A stretch of 17,792 bases of DNA from a bacterium. GTDB lineage: Bacteria; Patescibacteriota; Saccharimonadia; Saccharimonadales; Saccharimonadaceae. The translations under genes were made by a program, and so were the position numbers. The stretch is taken from contig JAHKZT010000008.1 of the NCBI GenBank assembly GCA_020626475.1, positions 1-17,792 of the forward strand, given 5' to 3'. The notes beneath the pieces were generated by a model. It was not told where the DNA came from, made no database searches, and saw nothing but the letters and a program-made list of their open reading frames with translations. Of this stretch, positions 15,232 through 17,792 are shown piece after piece; positions within the stretch are counted from its first letter, which is position 1, and each line of letters opens with the position of its first letter.

Positions 15232-15780
15232 TTATTTTTCGGCTTTGTAATCAAACTTAATAAAAACTACAACTAGTGCGAGAGCAAGTCCAGCAAAGGC
15301 CGCAACGGCAGTCGAAATAATGCGCTTTTTAGTCGTCATTGTCTGAGTCGATTCAGTCGCGCGTGCTAGGATCGTGATACGATAATCTTCATAGTCATCG
15401 AAAGCAGTAGCGATTGCTTCGCCTGCATTATCCATAACCATGTTGGCAGTTTTGATTGCTTCGTCGGAGCTACTGGCAGTAGCGACTACTTCAAAAACAC
15501 CGAATGGCTTTTCTACTACAGAATATTCGCTCAATTCACCTTTAATTAATTCTCCGCTTTCTAGCAAGCTACCAATCTGCGCATAAGGAGAAGTAATGGA
15601 GCCAGTATTAACGATTGAATTATAGACAGAAAACTTTGCGGAAGCTTCGTAGTTTGTTGGCTTAGTGAAGGCATAGTATGCGCCACCACCGGCACCAATA
15701 ACAAAGAAGATTGCAAGAAGAAGCCAAGATTTCTTGAGCTCTTTAAGATAATTTTTGAAGGTAAACTGAGGTTTAGACAT
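15232..15780 (-). CDS. Wzz/YveK-like polysaccharide chain-length determinant (no kinase domain)
   Basis: The 182-residue protein has two membrane helices, at about residues 18-37 and 153-176, around an extracytoplasmic domain, as in Wzz/CapA/YveK modulators of capsule and exopolysaccharide length. The first helix is preceded by basic residues (KELKKS) and followed by YYAFTKPTNYEASAKF, where the Y-A-F-T-x-P-x-x-Y-E-A context is typical of the family. There is no tyrosine-kinase domain; Gram-positive systems often keep it on a separate protein. The ATG lies inside galE (8-base overlap), so it is translated from the galE transcript. It probably partners with the polymerase encoded opposite. Confidence 0.83.
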   Translation of the reverse strand: MSKPQFTFKNYLKELKKSWLLLAIFFVIGAGGGAYYAFTKPTNYEASAKFSVYNSIVNTGSITSPYAQIGSLLESGELIKGELSEYSVVEKPFGVFEVVATASSSDEAIKTANMVMDNAGEAIATAFDDYEDYRITILARATESTQTMTTKKRIISTAVAAFAGLALALVVVFIKFDYKAEK

Positions 15781-16786
15781 TAGATTCCTTTGCTTTGTTT
15801 AGATAATTTATTGTATCACGCATTGCGTCATCAATAGTTAATTCCGTTTGCCAGCCTAGCTCGGCTTTTGCTTTGCTCGGGTCTGCATACATCTCAGCAA
15901 GATCGCCGGCGCGACGCGCGGTGAACTCATGCGGAAGCTCACGACCGCTTGCTTTTTCGAAAGCAGCAATCATTTCTTTGACGCTAGTTGCTTTGCCTGT
16001 ACCAAGATTATAAATACTTACGCCTGGCTTCATATGCTCCAGCGCCGCAACGTGACCTTTGGCGAGGTCGACGACATGAATATAATCACGACGGCAAGTT
16101 CCATCCTCGGTCGGATAATCGTCGCCATAGACCTGAAGTTTTTCAATACGGCCATCAGCGACGCGCATAATAATTGGCATTAGATTATTAGGAATGCCAT
16201 TTGGATCTTCACCAATAAGGCCGGACTCGTGAGCGCCGATAGGATTAAAATAACGCAAGAGCGTAGCATTGAAATCCGGGTATGCAACCACATAATCTTT
16301 AATAATCTCTTCAATAAAGTATTTAGTGCGGCCATAAGGATTTGTAATAGCACCGCCAGTTTTCATAGTCTCCACGCAAGCTGGAGTATCTTGCTCGCCA
16401 TAAACGGTTGCAGAAGATGAGAAGATTAGCTCTTTGACGCCATATTTACCCATGACGTCCAACAGATTTAGGGTACTATCGAGATTGTTATGGTAGTAAA
16501 GAATTGGCTTCTCTACAGATTCGCCGACGGCTTTGAGTCCAGCAAAATGGATTACTGCATCATAGTTGCCCTGCTGGAAGATTTCGTCGAGCTTCTCAGC
16601 ATCAAGAAGGTCGGCCTCGAAAAATTTCGGGCGTTTGCCGGTAATTTTCTCGATTTGGTTAAGAACGGTAATTTTGCTATTAAAAAGGTTGTCGATAATT
16701 TCGACTTCGTATCCCCTATTGATCAATTCGACGACAGTATGGGAGCCAATATAGCCCGTGCCGCCAGTTGCTAAAATCTTCTTCAT
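15773..16786 (-). CDS. galE: UDP-glucose 4-epimerase
   Basis: The 337-residue protein is a short-chain dehydrogenase-type epimerase that interconverts UDP-glucose and UDP-galactose, supplying galactose for surface glycans. The NAD-binding GGTGYIGSH stretch is at 8-16; FAGLKAVGES at 81-90; the catalytic set is Ser125 in SSSATVYG, Tyr151 and Lys155 in PYGRTK. RRDYIHVVDLA near 228-238 and YNLGTG near 259-264 are also diagnostic. UDP-GlcNAc activity cannot be excluded. The ATG at 16786 lies seven bases after TATAAT with no SD. Its 3' end overlaps the Wzz-like gene by eight bases, forming a two-gene operon. Confidence 0.96.
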   Translation of the reverse strand: MKKILATGGTGYIGSHTVVELINRGYEVEIIDNLFNSKITVLNQIEKITGKRPKFFEADLLDAEKLDEIFQQGNYDAVIHFAGLKAVGESVEKPILYYHNNLDSTLNLLDVMGKYGVKELIFSSSATVYGEQDTPACVETMKTGGAITNPYGRTKYFIEEIIKDYVVAYPDFNATLLRYFNPIGAHESGLIGEDPNGIPNNLMPIIMRVADGRIEKLQVYGDDYPTEDGTCRRDYIHVVDLAKGHVAALEHMKPGVSIYNLGTGKATSVKEMIAAFEKASGRELPHEFTARRAGDLAEMYADPSKAKAELGWQTELTIDDAMRDTINYLNKAKESNV

Positions 16787-16793
16787 ACCAATA

Positions 16794-16799
16794 ATTATA
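16794..16799 (-). promoter_or_regulatory. -10 TATAAT for galE
   Basis: Leftward TATAAT at 16799-16794, seven bases before the ATG at 16786, without an SD. The message for galE and the Wzz-like gene should be leaderless. Confidence 0.6.
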
Positions 16800-16810
16800 C
16801 CTTATTCCCT

Positions 16811-16838
16811 TTGCTAAATGCGATTTTTGTAGTATAAT
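16811..16838 (+). promoter_or_regulatory. tRNA-Pro promoter
   Basis: TTGCTA (16811-16816), a 16-base spacer and TATAAT (16833-16838); the mature tRNA begins ten bases after the -10, so the transcript has a 5' extension of only a few bases. It is divergent to the galE promoter. Confidence 0.6.
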
Positions 16839-16848
16839 AGCAAAAGGC

Positions 16849-16924
16849 CGGGGTTTGGCGCAGTTGGTAGCGCGCGCGCTTTGGGAGCGTGAGGTCAGCA
16901 GTTCGAGTCTGCTAACCCCGACCA
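16849..16924 (+). tRNA. tRNA-Pro (UGG)
   Basis: A complete 76-base cloverleaf: acceptor stem CGGGGTT with AACCCCG (perfect), D arm GCGC/GCGC, anticodon stem CGCGC/GCGTG with one G-U pair, anticodon loop TTTGGGA giving anticodon UGG, T arm AGCAG/CTGCT with loop TTCGAGT, and an encoded CCA end. The initial C and general layout match bacterial tRNA-Pro. A run of six Ts directly after the CCA may end the transcript. Confidence 0.97.
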
Positions 16925-16950
16925 TTTTTTGTTGGTTGAATTTTTATTTT

Positions 16951-17792
16951 TTACATTCCAGGAATATGGAAGGCGGACGGATCGGCATAAACCTGATCCT
17001 GCATAACCGGATTAACGCCATTTACGCTTGGGCTAGCCGCAATCGTATTATCCTCTTCCTGTAAAACAGCTGGCATAATCGGCTCAACTGGAGCTTGCAT
17101 AGCGGCAGCGGCCTGAATATCGTCCTGCATGCCCTGGACGTATTGCTGGGCGCTTGGTGCGGCAGCTGGCATTTCAGGAGTTGGCGCTGGAGCAGCTTGT
17201 TGCATTGGCATCGGAGCAGGCGCGGCAGCAGGCGGCATTGGCATGCCATCTGGACTAAATGGAACTGGCGGTGGTGGCAAAAGCGAGCCGTCGGAAGGCA
17301 TTGGAAGTGGCGGTTCAATATATTCAGCAGCATTCGGATCAACACCCATTGGCGCAACTGGTGGTTGGGCTGGATTTACATTTGGCACTGGTTGAAATTC
17401 TGCGGTTGGCGGAATTGCAGCAGCAACCTGATTTTCCTCATTAATAACCGGAGCCTGGACAACTGGAACAGCGTTTTCTGGAGCATAAGCTTCCATTGGA
17501 GCAACAGGTGCTTCAATAGGAGCCATTTCGGCGGTTGGAAGTTCAGTCGGAGCCATCGTCGGCGCAGGAACAGCACTCTGGAGCGCCTGTTCCATTTCGG
17601 CGGCATAATCAACATTCTCTCTTGCCGGCATAGCGGCTTCGCTTGGCGGCGTGAGGCTCTTTTCGTTATTTATTGCCGATGAATTTGGATGCGGATCTGG
17701 CTCGGACATATCTTCTTCTGGTAGCGGTTCTGGCTGCGGCAATGGAGCTGGCGTTGGCGCTGGAGCATCTTCCGCAATACCGACTGGCTGCT
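16951..17792 (-). CDS. Proline/alanine-rich low-complexity protein, N-terminus beyond the right edge
   Basis: The frame is open from the right edge to a TAA at 16951, giving at least 280 residues. About one in five residues is proline, most in P-A, P-M, P-P or P-E repeats, with an acidic balance and no membrane segment. There is a TTG at 17742 and an ATG at 17709, but neither has a convincing SD, and the sequence upstream of both (QPVGIAEDAPAPTPAP) is of the same composition, so the true start is probably outside the window. The last 25 residues (VYADPSAFHIPGM at the end) are less repetitive and may be a conserved C-terminal motif. Function is unknown; a disordered linker or a scaffold is possible. 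Confidence 0.7.
   Translation of the reverse strand, partial: QPVGIAEDAPAPTPAPLPQPEPLPEEDMSEPDPHPNSSAINNEKSLTPPSEAAMPARENVDYAAEMEQALQSAVPAPTMAPTELPTAEMAPIEAPVAPMEAYAPENAVPVVQAPVINEENQVAAAIPPTAEFQPVPNVNPAQPPVAPMGVDPNAAEYIEPPLPMPSDGSLLPPPPVPFSPDGMPMPPAAAPAPMPMQQAAPAPTPEMPAAAPSAQQYVQGMQDDIQAAAAMQAPVEPIMPAVLQEEDNTIAASPSVNGVNPVMQDQVYADPSAFHIPGM

Noticed and set aside
16716-16925. A minus-strand frame crossing the galE start and the tRNA
   Set aside because: It reads through the complement of a complete tRNA gene and two promoters; not a plausible gene.
17095-17682. A 195-codon plus-strand frame very rich in Trp
   Set aside because: Trp codons (TGG) are the complement of the CCA proline codons in the leftward proline-rich gene; it is a compositional shadow.

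Overview
The window looks like chromosomal DNA from a small-genome bacterium of the Patescibacteria (CPR), most likely Candidatus Saccharibacteria (TM7). The grounds are indirect: very tight packing, many genes whose only upstream signal is a -10 hexamer touching the start codon, a shortened SmpB, and a secreted protein combining an actinobacterial-type lysozyme-like domain with ricin lectin domains, which would suit an epibiont of Actinobacteria. TGA is used as a genuine stop in two ATGA gene overlaps, so the UGA=Gly code of Gracilibacteria/Absconditabacteria does not apply. The lineage call is inference.

Layout. 1-6833 is one leftward gene series, in transcription order: dus (tRNA-dihydrouridine synthase), an alpha/beta hydrolase, a GT4 glycosyltransferase, a DXD-type sugar transferase, smpB, aspS, a small secreted coiled-coil protein, and a single-pass membrane protein cut by the left edge. 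7003-7890 is a rightward lipoprotein gene with its own consensus promoter, Shine-Dalgarno (SD) site and terminator, and codon use unlike its neighbours. 7924-11073 is a leftward 1049-residue membrane protein of unknown function. 11163-14079 is a rightward pair (membrane-anchored small protein, then a secreted lysozyme-like/three-ricin-domain protein) closed by a strong terminator. 14131-15231 is an EpsG/Wzy-like polymerase, abutting tail to tail with a leftward galE - Wzz/YveK-like operon (16786-15232). A tRNA-Pro(UGG) gene (16849-16924) and a leftward proline-rich gene running off the right edge complete the window.

How it fits together. The left third is housekeeping translation and RNA modification mixed with envelope glycosylation. 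The middle and right hold cell-surface functions: lipoprotein, large membrane protein, lectin/hydrolase, polysaccharide polymerase, chain-length regulator and UDP-galactose supply. A reasonable inference is a surface and host-contact region, but no gene here proves this.

Regulation. Five starts (positions 799, 3068, 5117, 14131, 16786) have TATAAT or TAAAAT ending exactly 6 or 7 bases before the ATG and no SD, which predicts leaderless mRNAs. aspS, the lipoprotein, and the 11163/11731 pair instead have clear SD sites. No intergenic stretch exceeds 300 bases; the longest, 6834-7002, holds two divergent promoters and a leader of about 110 nt with no convincing structure. I saw no CRISPR array, insertion sequence, rRNA, riboswitch or attachment site.
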